Source: Cytidiella melzeri (Eukaryota; Basidiomycota; Agaricomycetes; Polyporales; Irpicaceae). Taken from it: a stretch of 64,000 nucleotides of DNA. Location of the stretch: NCBI GenBank assembly GCA_022592445.1, contig JABYQR010000017.1:124001-188000 (forward strand), in the 5' to 3' direction. The position numbers and the translations under genes were made by a program. Positions 53,378-63,944 of this stretch are shown one piece after another. The notes under the pieces were generated by a model. The model saw only the letters and a program-made list of their open reading frames with translations. It was not told where the DNA came from and did not search any database. Position 1 is the first letter of the stretch, and each line of letters begins with the position of its first letter.

Positions 53378-54350
53378 TAAGCAGTGAGTGCTGCATCTGA
53401 TTGTTCCACAAGTTTCACAACTGTTAATTGCTCTTTAAGCAGGAGTTACAATCAGAACACAGCCTGTGGCAGTTCCAAATTGGGGCTGAGGCAGTTCAGA
53501 CATCAACAGTACATGGTTGCATCAGCAGCAAGCACTGCATTAGATTGTTGTGCAAAGTTCCACAACCATTAGTTGCTCTCTATGGAGGAGTTAAAATCAG
53601 AACATAGCCTGTGGCAGTTCTGATGGGGCTGAGGCAGTTCAGACATCAACAGGCGGTGGTTGCATCACCATAGAGCAATGCCTTTGATTCTTCCATACAG
53701 TTTCACAACCACCAGTTGCTCTATAAGCAGGAGTTACAATCAGAACATAGCCTGTGGCAGCTCTGATGGTAGTGAGGCAATGCAGACATCAGCTAGACAT
53801 GGTTTCACTAGCAGCCAGCAGTGCATTCAATTGGTCCAAAAAGTTTCACAACCACTGAATTCCAAGCAAGAGTTACAGCTGTGGCAGTTTCAAGTGGGGT
53901 GAGGCAGTTCAGACATCAACAGTGCATGGTTGCATTGGCAGAAAGCACTGCATTTGATTGGTTCACAAGGTTTCACAGCCACTACTCTCTATGCAGAAGT
54001 TACAGTTAGAACACAATCTGTGGCAGTTCCAATAGGGGTGATGCAGCTCAGACATCAACAGGACATGGTTGCATCAGCAGCAACCACTGTGTCGGATTGT
54101 TGCACAAAGTTTCACAACCATGAGTTGCTCTCTAAAGAGGAATTAAAATCAGAATATAGCCTGTGGCAGTTCAAATGGGGCTGAAGCAGTTCAGACATCA
54201 ACAGGATGAGGTTGCATCAGCATAAAGCACTGCCTTTGATTCTTCCGTACAGTTCCACAACCACCAGTTGCTTTATAAGCAGGAGTTACAATCAGAACAC
54301 AGCCTGTGGCAGCTCCAATGGGGGTGAGGCAGTGCAGACATCAACAGGGC
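53378..54350. repeat. Tandem repeat, about 143-bp unit, about 7 copies
   Basis: The motif CAGACATCAACA (or close variant) recurs at 53497, 53640, 53783, 53910, 54049, 54192 and 54335, a spacing of 143 bp in most units (127 and 139 bp in two). Each unit also contains CACAACCA, GTTGCTCT, GGAGTTAMAATCAGAAYA and AGCCTGTGGCAGTTC. Units are roughly 75-90% alike. No coding potential. Confidence 0.87.
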
Positions 54351-55121
54351 ACATGTAACACTTTCTAGCAATTGATCTAGTGAGACACCCTCAAGCCCTT
54401 AATTTCTTACGCAAGCAATTTTCTGTCATCAGCAGTGAACACTGCACTAGATTCATGATAAGATATATGAAGCCCCTTGCCACCATTAGTGACTACCCTC
54501 ATCAATGTATGGCTCGTTTTCCCGCAACCAGACTTATCATTTGTAATACAGTCACTTTATCCCAGATCAAGTTGCCTATCAACGGTGTCACCAATAGAAA
54601 ATGCCCGTAATACAGTCAATATTCATGACCAGATGGCTTGGCAAGGTCCTTACCAGAAACAGAGTTGTTGACTGAGGTTCTTTTTGGTAACAAAGTCACA
54701 GGTGCAATTAACTATTTCATGCTATGTAATTTATTCAATTTGCTTTTCATGACATAATTACTTGTAACCCTGCTCCTGTAGTTTACCAAATTTTATCTAG
54801 ACTATTTCACATAGTTCAACACCATTAAGAAGAAGACACATGTCAAACAATCTTTATCCCCATGCTCTGCTCCACAAGCTTGTTTTAATCCTGTACTCAC
54901 ACCCATTGTTGCACTTTGAACAATAAAGCACAGTCCCTCCTCTTTCATGAATGATTGTGTGCTCCAGTGAAGAAAAACCACCAACTTACTATACATTACT
55001 CATTGAAGAAGCTATTCCCAACAAAATTACTTGTTCAGGCTGCTACCAGACCCACATTTACTTACAAATCTGGCTCAAAAAGTACAGGAATTGTACTTGC
55101 CACTTGCCGGCCTTGCTAACG
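54351..55121. other. AT-rich sequence of unknown origin
   Basis: No gene recognised. A minus-strand frame at 54996-54802 has Cys pairs (GVSTGLKQACGAEHGDKDCL) but no clear family. It belongs to the block inserted into the Copia element. Confidence 0.35.
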
Positions 55122-56403
55122 CTAGTAGAGACCTTTGCCAGACGGACAAGCAGCACAACCAACGGTCTTCCCATCGGAGCAAAGAACGCTGCAGGTGTTG
55201 CCCTTGAACGCGACATTGAAGCCCTTTTTGGTAAGAGGAGAGACTGAGAGGAGGTTACTGTTTAGGTCCGGAACAAGATAGACATTGGAGAAGACTGATC
55301 TGGTGGTGGTGTTGCCAATGTGCATGTTGAGAACGACGCATCCTACGCCTACGGCGTCAATAGAACACTCGTTACCGAGCCAAATCTGGATGGGGGAAGC
55401 GAGGAGTTGATAGGTGACAAACCAGTGGCATTGCGAGCTCATGTGCATGGAGGCACCTGAGTCAACAATCCACCTGGTGGGGAGGCCGGCACAGCCGGCG
55501 TGATCATGCACCATGAAGAGCTGGAGGGCATTGTCTTGCGTGTCCGCAACAGCTACCTTCGCATGCTCACCTCCTTCCCCTTCACCTTTGCTTCCTTATC
55601 CTTCTCCTCCTTGTTCTTCTTCATCTTCCTGTACTCATCAGTTGTGTGTCATTTCTTCTTGCAGTACATGCAATGTACATCCAACTTCTTCTTCTTCGGC
55701 TTGTCCTTCTGACCTCTGGTACCCTTTGCGCCGGCCTTCACAACAAGGGCAACCTGCAAGGAGTCGCCGCAAGTCTTCTCCTCCATGAGGATGAAGTTCA
55801 TGACGGCATCAGTGGTGGGATTGTCAGACAAGAACATGAGGATAGTCGAGAGGACAGAATAGGAAGGGGGGAGAGACATGATCATGGCTGAGGCAATGAC
55901 GGTGCCATCGAGTGATTAACCAAGAGAGGTAAGGACGAAGCTTTTTTGCCGCATGGCATTGAGCTGAGGTCAAGTGGGAAGTTGTCCAAAAAGGTGCCGT
56001 GGAAGATCTTGTTTAGAAGCAGTACAATAGTCTGCTTACCCTTTCCCTTGTAACGGGTGTGCAACTTGTCCCAAGTGTCTTTTGCCGAGGTGGTGTAGAG
56101 GACACCATTGAGGAGTTTGTCCTTGAGGATGAGGGGGATCTGTGTGCGGGCTTCCCTGTTGAGCAGATTGTATTTGCCAATGGCAACTGTGTCGTTTGAA
56201 TTGGGAGGGGACCGCAAACCATTGACAATGTTGATTAAACCGCATAGTTCAAGAACCGTCAAAATTCGGAACTTCCACGTCTGAAAGTTTGATCCATTGT
56301 CTTCAAGCACTTGGATGTTGAAGAGCCAGCTGGATGCGTGGGGTGGCAAACAAGCAGGGTAGATAGTGGTCATTGTCAATAAACAAATATAAGCTTGTAG
56401 CAC
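55122..56403 (-). pseudogene. Copia Gag and protease remnants
   Basis: Gag from 56403: FQTWKFRILTVLELCGLINI and TAKDTW-like SAKDTWDKLHTRYKGKGKQT (UBN2-type Gag domain). A shifted frame follows with SLPPSYSVLSTILMFLSDNP and a zinc-knuckle-like VHCMYCKKK. Protease from 55514: TRWIVDSGASMHMSSQCHWF (catalytic DSGAS), ending GFNVAFKGNTCSVLC. Three frames are used, so it is not functional. Confidence 0.8.
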
Positions 56404-56453
56404 AATTAGAAAGAGTGTCGGTTAGCAATTAGAGCGTGAGGATCAGGACCTTT

Positions 56454-56818
56454 TGTAGGGCTGCGAGTGGCTCAATCTGTAGTGCGCGAAGCAAATTTAA
56501 ACTCAGTCAGCCTTGAGTATTGCGAGGAAACCAATATATTCAGTATCTAACCTGTAGTGTGCAAAGCAAATGTAAACTACGACAAGTCAGCTACTGTAAG
56601 AGCTCAAAGGAGTGTATAAATGTTGTACCCCAGTCAGCCTTGAGTAGTGCGAGGAAACTGAGGTGCACAAGTCTGTGTGCCGGCACAATATCTGCGTGAT
56701 TACCTAATCATGCCACTATACAGTACCAACACCACAAAGCTCTTGATCCAAAAATGGTGTGTACAGAGAAGAGCAAATAAGTCCATGCCTGATGAACTAA
56801 AGGGAAATAAAAACAACA
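56454..56818 (-). repeat. 5' LTR of the nested Copia element
   Basis: Right copy of the 366-bp repeat. On the minus strand it ends CCCTACA followed by AAAGGTCCTGATCCTC; this primer region matches neither the initiator-tRNA half site nor its own LTR. Confidence 0.8.
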
Positions 56819-57091
56819 TCCCACAATCCCAATTTCTATGCAAACAAGCCCAATACAGGCTGCCCTCGTGTTTTACAAGACCGCAATCTCTGTCACACCA
56901 CTTTACTCCTGGCACAGCAAGGGGCCCGCAACACTACGGACTTGCAGTGCAAGGCATTCCCACAAGTGGCTGCCCGGACAATGTGTCACAACCTTGCAGC
57001 AATTGGGCTGAAGGGATATGTGTGTCAACAAAAGCCGTCTCTGTCTGTAGCTCATGAAAAGAAGCACAAGTGGTGGGCTGGATGTTAAGGC
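56819..57091 (+). pseudogene. Tc1-type transposase, continuation after the Copia insertion
   Basis: Reads NPNFYANKPNTGCPRVLQDR, NTTDLQCKAFPQVAARTMCH and NLAAIGLKGYVCQQKPSLSV, the second helix-turn-helix of Tc1 transposases. Joined to 49654-49790 it gives KNLSH-NPNFY. Ends at a stop near 57090; the DDE domain is missing. Confidence 0.72.
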
Positions 57092-57257
57092 AGGCGCCAT
57101 CAGGAACAGCCCCCCTTACATAAGCAGAAAGTCACGCCACTTGCAAACCTATCAGCAATCACACCATTACACTTAGCTTCAAAGCACTTAATATGTTGGA
57201 TGAGGTCTTTACAGAGCTTTGATTTGTATTAAGAAAAATTCTGCTACCTATAGTACA
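57092..57257. other. Unassigned repeat-block sequence
   Basis: Short spacer between the Tc1 remnant and a solo LTR; nothing recognised except the target copy GTACA at 57253-57257. Confidence 0.4.
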
Positions 57258-57971
57258 TGTAACAGTAAAGGTTACACTCACCAGATAGTTTTTAAACTTG
57301 AAGGGGAGATAGTGAGATAGAGAGTAGAGTGTTGGTGAGAGTGTGTACTGGGGAGTACGAAGTAGTCCTTGATCAACAGAGTGGATAAGACTGAGGGGAT
57401 ATGCCCTCAGGAGTGCCTCTATATATACATGAAGGGGAGGACCCCAAGTACTACCCTAAGACCCCTGATACCTACATGAGTAAGCAAAGTAATCTACCTT
57501 ACTAAGCATGCCCTATGCCCTAGTGGTGCCACTTCAATAATCAACCAATAGCAATTGTCCCCATGACCTGACCCCATGACCCAGTTCCAAGGCTAGACTT
57601 GTTCTAGCTTGTTCTAAGACAAGGCTAGACTTTTCCAGAAGGTTCTAAGAACTATGACATCATCTAATGGAATGTTCTATACTATGACATCATAGTTCCA
57701 GCATGTTCCACAAGATTCCAGAGAGTTCTATCATGTGATACACAGATAAGGAAAGGAGCGCATCAGCGCATCAGAGACAGAAGGCGCATCAGCGCATCAA
57801 TTGATAGGCACTGAGAATAAGTGCCGGAATAAGCACCTGATAAGCACCTGATAAGTGCCTAAATAGACTCCGGATAAGCGCTGGATAAGTGCCTGATAAG
57901 CGCTTAAATATTCCCAATAATACCGTTGCCTGGTAAGGCAAGTCTTGTAGAAACATTGAAAATCTGTGACA
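57258..57971 (-). repeat. Solo LTR, family D
   Basis: 714 bp, TGTAACAGTAAAGG to ATCTGTGACA, inverted relative to 11552-12182. Perfect target duplication GTACA (57253-57257, 57972-57976). The stretch 57815-57905 carries about seven imperfect repeats of GATAAGCGCCTG/GATAAGCACCTG type. TATATATACATG near 57421. Confidence 0.88.
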
Positions 57972-58125
57972 GTACATACCTTCCCAATACAGAGTTTTTG
58001 ATTTTTTTCATGAGCTGTTTTTGGTGTTTTCACGTTGATTCACGCAACAATGGGTCCAGGGAGGTCCAATATTCAGTGTGCTACATAATCATTACATAAG
58101 TAGCACGTGATCTATAAGGCACATA

Positions 58126-60797
58126 TTGGAAGAGCAGAGGAGGTGGAAATACTCCCTACAACTAATTTCTACAATGACTCCAAAGTCTCAAGTTGCTCCG
58201 GCCCGTGCTAAAAACCTTGCAAAGGCAAGAGAAGCCTCCAAGGTCATGCTCGAGGAGGTCCCAGACCCACAGCACAAATGGCTTCTTCCAATTGACGAGG
58301 AAGCAGAAGCAGCTCCTCCGGAATGGTCTGACTTTGAGGAAGAGAGTGGAGAGGATTTGGATGAGGTGGAGAAAGGCTGGTTGCATGAACACAATGAGTC
58401 AGACGTCACTTTTTTTGCCCAAGTACTCACTGCTGCTCAGCCAATGGCTGTCAAAGCTGAGAATGCAAAGCGGAAAACAAATCAAAAGTGCCGCTACACA
58501 AAAAACACTGCCAGTACCATTTGAGGACATGCCACAAAGCAACGGGCCTTTACTGCGAGGGGCGGTAAACTCATTAAATCTTGGTTCAAAAGCGTGAAGT
58601 CCAGCTCCCCTTCCAACTCACCTGTGTCAACTCCGGAAACATTTGGTCCTTTGATCAACCCTTTGGCATCCACAGAGATACCTGAACAAGCCACGCACAA
58701 AGATGACTGTGACTTGGAGACAAAACTGAGTGAGGTTGTTCTAGCTGCAGTAGACATTGTGGTGCACATTGACAGGCTCTGCAGCATCTCATAGCCGCAA
58801 GAGGTCAGTTCTAATTCCTCACTGTACTTTGGTAAAGCTCACCCAGTAGCGGCAGAATTTACACAATATCCCAGGTGTTTACCACAGCACTCCAGAGTCT
58901 GCAGGTATCTCAAGTGACTTGGTCTCTGACTCATTGATACCAAAGCCACTTACGTGTGCATAAATAGCGCAGCTGCTTCTCGAGATCGCTCAGAATGAGC
59001 AGCTGCCAGATGAAGGCAGAAAGATGTCGCCTGCGGAAGAGAAAAGGCAAGATCAAGCAATAGAGGCCTGGAAAGATATATCCAAGCTTTGCATAGCACG
59101 TGCAAAGCTTGCCATACTCACCAAGAACAAGAACATCGACATTGTGTATTGCGCACAGATCACAGCTATGCTGGGCACCTTGAATTTCTTTCTCAATTGT
59201 CAGCTCGGGTACACCTGGAGACAGTTGTCAGTATTGGCTTCAAAGGCGCAGGATCACAGTGTAAAATATGCACAAACAATACGGCGCTGGCTGCTTTGTT
59301 ACCTGAAGTCTGACTGTAATACTGAAACACTGCCGTTCTATCAATACAGCCGGTTCAACTCCTCTATTCTGACTGACGAGGACTTCACTTGTGACATCCA
59401 GACATTTCTTCTTGAGCGCGGCTGAGTTGGATACATCATGGCATCTGACCTTCTTCATTACATAGCCGAACCGGCAGTGCAAGAGAAGTTTGGCTCCAAA
59501 GCACAAAGAATCTCTGAACAGACAGCTCAGAGATGGCTTCAGATGTTGCAGTGGTGCTACAAGAAAAAAACAAAGTCAATGTACATTGACAGTCATGAAA
59601 GAGAAGATGTTATTGCATATTGTGAGCAGTTTGTGGAGAGGTGAAAAGAGTATGAGAAGCAAATGGTCACTTACAACAATGATGGGGAGGTTCTCATCAC
59701 TCCGGTTGGCTTTCCTGTGGCACAAGATCCCCGTCTCCGGCTTATTCTTGTAACTCAAGACGAGCCCACATTTTATGCCAATGATCATTGGATGACGGTT
59801 TGAACCCATAAGGATGCTGTAACACTAGACACTAAAGGTGAAGGACAATCCATCATGATTCCCATTTTTCTTACCTCGGAGTGGGGTCGTCTTAAGCTTG
59901 ACGATAACAAAGATGCTTGTGTCATCTTCAAGGCAGGAAATGCTCATGACGGCTGGTTTACTGGAGATGACCTCATGAAGCAGATTGAGCGTGCCGTTGA
60001 TGTCTTTGAATCAAAGACAAATGGCTTTGCAACAGGGTTGTTCATGTTTGACAATGCCACCAATCACTGCTGGTGTGCTCCAGATGCTTTATCTGCAAGC
60101 AGGATGCCAAAGCGTCCCAAGCTAGGATTGAAGCATATTACTGGTGGACCTCGTATGCGCAGTGCTTTCTTTGACAGTTCTTCACAGCCACTCTATTTCT
60201 CTGATAATCATCCCACAATGCCTGGCTGGTTCAAAGGCACCGAGCAGATTCTTACGGAATGCCATCTATACCCCGTGTCTGGACTCAAAGCTGTGTGTTC
60301 CTCTGATGCTGGCAGATGTAGAAAGGACGCAACTGACTGCTGCTGTCGGTGTTCGATGTACAACTAGCCAGACTTCATCGCGCAGAAGTCTCATCTCGAG
60401 GAGTACATTGAAAGCCGTAGTCATCTTTGCAACTTCTACCCAAAGTATCACTGTGAGCTCAACTTCATTGAGCAATACTGGGGCCGAGCAAAGCTGCTTT
60501 ACTGTGTCACTCCACAAACAAGCAGTATTGATGACATGGAGAGCAATGTTCTTTCATGCCTTGATAATGTTGATCTAACTTTCATCAAGCGGTAAGCTCT
60601 GATTGACTTGTTGACGTGTTTATACTCACACAGCCCTTTTTTTCAGGTATGCTAACTGCTCAGCTTGCTTCATTCATGCATATTGCGAGGGCCTGACAGG
60701 CCCCAAGGCTGCCTGGGTTAATTGGCGGTACCATAGTCAGCGGACTCTCCCCGCCAGTTGGATTGAAAAAGCTGAATCAGCCTTTATTTCTCAGTAA
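58126..60797 (+). pseudogene. Decayed DDE transposase of an Agaricomycete family
   Basis: Plus-strand pieces in order: TPKSQVAPARAKNLAKAREA; an acidic region; LGYTWRQLSVLASKAQDHSV; FNSSILTDEDFTCDIQTFLL; SEQTAQRWLQMLQWCYKKKT; then the catalytic part TGLFMFDNATNHCWCAPDAL and CELNFIEQYWGRAKLLY (second Asp and Glu of a DDE triad). The last exon after a 55-60-bp intron (about 60593-60647) reads YANCSACFIHAYCEGLTGPK and ends FISQ at 60797. Stops and frame changes occur near 58523, 59424, 59642, 59803 and 60366. The pattern is that of a large transposon family I recall from mushroom genomes, IS630/Tc1-like in its C-terminal motif. No clear terminal repeats were found. Confidence 0.75.
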
Positions 60798-61152
60798 TCT
60801 ACATGTAATCCAGCTGCCTTGATATACTTAATAATGTTTACTTCATACCTTTCCGAGATATGCATAACTACTTCATAGGCCAAAAAGTTGCTCTTGACAT
60901 GTACGTAGACGTCTCAGTGGTGCAACACGCAGCCAATTGCAATAGGACAGTTGCCATATTGAGTAAATAGCAAATGTGCTTTCAAAAAGTGCCAAGAAAC
61001 AATGATGCAATGAAAAGGCGTAAACTGGTGATCTGTGACTTGTAGGTTTTGATAATGTCACACCGGGTTGTAAAATCAATATTCAGCACTATGTCATGTC
61101 ACGTCACGTGTGATGTCATGATTACATAAAGGGGCCCTATCTGCATGTTGTC
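60798..61152. other. 3' flank of the decayed transposon
   Basis: No gene. CAATATTCAG near 61077 also occurs near 58067 in direct orientation, a possible trace of the element ends, but this is weak. CACGTCACGTG-like palindrome near 61100. Confidence 0.35.
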
Positions 61153-61817
61153 TGCCTTAAGACCCGTGCCTAATTGGGTTGGGTCTTGCTCAGGGCCAAT
61201 CAACAACAAGAATGTCAGGATTGGGATCGGGCGAGAGGGGTAATGAAGTGAGTCCTAGGCTTCAGTTAAGTAAGCTGCACCTCTCGAGAAAACTTTTGTA
61301 TTTGGATTTGGACTTAACAAGTTCAGAGGTTTGACCTCTGAGTTCTTGGAATAGGGATCAGATTTGGATTGGAATATTCAGACAGTGAACAGAGGTCGGG
61401 CAACGACAAGTAAGACTACTTCAGCTAGTGAAGTAGAATGAGGAAGAGTGGGGACTAAATCAATGTTCAAACTTTAGACTTCTACTGTACAAGTTGGATC
61501 AGCTTATATACTACTACATGTTAGAAGTCTGATAGGAGACGTATATACGGAAAGTTCTCTGGGTAAGTGTTCAGGAAGGTTACCAGAATCAGATTGGAGT
61601 TGTGATACAGATGAAGCGGAAAGTACAAGGTAAGTGTCGGATGTGGATGGGTATGGTGACAAAGTTGTGAAGGGTTTGGGATATGTTTGGGAGCATGGGT
61701 TGAGGGTTTGGAGTTAGCTCAGGAGCATGTGATGGTGAGTACAGGAGGTATCAGCAGAAAGATGCCGGAGTGATTGGAAGTTTGGTCCCAATCACTGACC
61801 CAATTCAGATCATAACA
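61153..61817 (-). repeat. LTR, family B, 3' LTR
   Basis: Matches 20810-21921 along its length without the nested insertion. Ends ATCATAACA. On its right side the minus strand shows the polypurine-like AGAGGGAGGTAC and the end of a pol frame, so this is the 3' LTR of a minus-strand Gypsy element. Confidence 0.7.
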
Positions 61818-62016
61818 GTACCTCCCTCTTAAGGATCAAATCACATGAGGCCATGGCTTCTCCCAAGGTGAGATTGAAGATCAGATAGTGACTCATATAA
61901 GCCTTGGTAGGGGTCCAATTTTGTGACTTTGCACTTTTCCCCTCAACTACCACTACCACTTTTTTCCACCTGTTGTTTTTCCTTTTGACACATGTTGTCA
62001 CGGAGACAAATGACAT
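61818..62016 (-). pseudogene. Gypsy pol C-terminal remnant
   Basis: Minus strand reads YMSHYLIFNLTLGEAMASCD then LILKREVLL and stops just before the polypurine tract, like the end of Gypsy Pol. The rest of the element is lost to the family E LTR side. Confidence 0.45.
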
Positions 62017-62107
62017 GGATAGTCCAACAGAGACCGGATTTTTCCAACATTGTCACAAGTTTGCAGCCATAGGCACCTATCTAGAGCGCTTATTTTTTGG
62101 CTAGGAG

Positions 62108-62810
62108 TGTTACCAGACCTAACCCTAACCAGGGTCACGTGACATCCTGCCTTATTTATCAATAGTCCAGACCCAAACCCTAGACTCAATCTGGAGCGGT
62201 TCCAGATCAACCTAGGCTATTGTTCTATTGTTCCTCTTCCATTGATGGGGATTCCCCAGGGATTCCCCCAGGTCTTATTGTCCTATTGTCTTTCGACTAT
62301 TGTCTTCTATCTATTGTTAGGGATTCCCCAGGGATTCCCCCAGTTTCTATTGTTCTATTGTTCCTATTCTATTGTTCTATTGTTCTATTGTTCTAGCTCT
62401 ATTGTTCTCTGTACCCTGGTCCTTGACAGTTACTCAGGTCCTTGACAGTTACCCTGGTCCCTTATTGTTCTATTTTTACTCCAGCCCCACAGTTACTCCA
62501 GTCCCTAGTGTGGGAACTGGTGCACAGACCACCTAGACACAGTATATATAGTACCCCTTACCCTCCCTGGTTCTGCATCTTGACCTCTTCGTCATTTGCA
62601 CTGCCAGGTGAGTTACTCAATGTAACCTAGTATTAGTCTGATATTAACTTCGTCATTTGCACTGCCAGTATCCGGCCTCTGAGCCTGCTTGCCTGCTCAT
62701 CATCGACTTTGGCCTTGTTGTCATTGTTGGAGATCCACTTCCACTTCCACTCCCCCTCTTCTTCGCCCTTGTTCAGGGTTTAGCAGTATAGCAGCAGTTG
62801 CTCCACGACA
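62108..62810 (+). repeat. LTR, family E
   Basis: 703 bp, TGTTACCAGACC to CTCCACGACA. It contains long runs of CTATTGTT(C) (62217-62410), two copies of GGGATTCCCCAGGGATTCCC, a TATA box AGTATATATAG near 62540 and the paired CGTCATTTGCACTGCCAG motif. Its 3' part recurs at 50338-50589. No matching target duplication. Confidence 0.65.
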
Positions 62811-63494
62811 ACAAAGCTTGACGCAACAAAGAGGGACACAATGTGGACAACAACAAAAAGGTGGTGGCAGGCGTGAAGCACAGTGCTCTCACCAGCTATC
62901 AGACTTTATGCAAATTGCTAGCCCAGTAAAGACCAAGAGGTCAAGATGGGGGGCTAGGAGCATACATGCAGCATCTTATATAGCTTCAGGGACCTGCGCA
63001 CAGCCATGCTAAGGGCAGGCTTTGCAAGAAGCCGTGTAAACAAAGAACAATAGAACTACCTAAAGGAGAACAATAGCTATTGTCTGGACTCTGCCAAGAC
63101 CTCTACTTGTGAGAGAATCTATCTAAAAGAAGACCAGTTATTGTATTCCATTCCCACACCTGTGAGAACACTCTACCATAAAGAGAACAATAGCGAAAGA
63201 ACAATAGAAGTCCATGTGAACAGTATCTATGACATCAAACCCTAGCTATGGGCTGAGCCATGTGGTTGTAGCCATGTGGTCTTACATAAGCTGAGTCATG
63301 TGCCAGTGTGACGTAGCAGCAAGTAACGTGACCATCCAGAGTGTCTAAGCCATGTGATTGGGCACTTAATAGACGTGCAAGGGGTTTTGCAGAGAGGGTT
63401 GCAACTAGGTTACAACTGGGTTTCAACCAGTTTTCAAAGGTAAAAACTAGAGGTAAAATGCAAAAAATAAGGACTAGTCAGGCCATCCACAACA
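62811..63494 (-). repeat. LTR, family C, reverse copy
   Basis: Matches the copy at 12217-20172 in the same orientation, ending GGCCATCCACAACA. Contains several GAACAATAG motifs (63048, 63071, 63187, 63199). Left end overlaps the end of the family E LTR. Confidence 0.72.
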
Positions 63495-63944
63495 AATGTC
63501 TTCCCAAGGTGTGTATTGGAGTTGGGATTGGCTTCCTTGTATAACTGACCTCTCTGTTAGGTACTGCTGCTGCTTGTAAGGTTGAGAGGGAGAGGCAGAA
63601 GAGAGAGGAGAAGGCCAAGATGGCTCAACTCGAGGCAGAAGCAGAGGGAGGCCGAGGCTGAGGCTGAGCGGTTGAGGGCCAAAAAGGAGAAGGCAGCGAG
63701 GGAGAAAGCTGCAAAGGCAAAGAAAATGGCGGAGAGATCCCACTTCATTGCCATCTGCCAAAGCTTCAGGAACAAGTGGGGTTTCTCGTTAGACGCAATG
63801 TTGTCTTGGAGGCATTTGGAAAGGCCGTTGTAGTGCTGGAAGGAGCACATGCTTGTCCCATCCTGTTCAGAACGCATATCGAGTGAACTGAAGGTTGTAC
63901 AAGAAGATCAATTTGTCATACAGCATCTGGATGCTAGTTAATTT
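63495..63944 (+). other. Lys/Glu/Ala-rich coding-like segment between inverted family C LTRs
   Basis: Plus strand carries VERERQKREEKAKMAQLEAE and, in a shifted frame, RLRAKKEKAAREKAAKAKKM followed by AERSHFIAICQSFRNKWGFS. This is a charged coiled-coil pattern broken by a frameshift near 63650. Family unknown. Confidence 0.4.

Larger units (their letters stand above)
49791..56818 (-). mobile_element. Nested, decayed Ty1/Copia element
   Basis: LTRs at 49791-50156 and 56454-56818 (about 366 bp each) share TGTAGGG to ACAACA and are about 90% identical by eye. Minus-strand order: 5' LTR (right), Gag, protease, GAG-pre-integrase, integrase, a gap where reverse transcriptase is missing, RNase H end, 3' LTR (left). 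It inserted in a Tc1 transposase; the flanks show a short CACA-type repeat rather than a clean 5-bp duplication. Three later insertions break it: a family E LTR piece, a family A solo LTR, and a block at about 52026-55133. Confidence 0.85.

Noticed and set aside
53378..54350. CRISPR-like array
   Set aside because: Repeat units are 143 bp, contiguous and diverged, without short direct repeats and unique spacers; a eukaryotic tandem repeat.
49786..56823. Clean 5-bp target duplication for the nested Copia element
   Set aside because: Flanks give only an approximate CACA-type repeat; the exact boundary is ambiguous.
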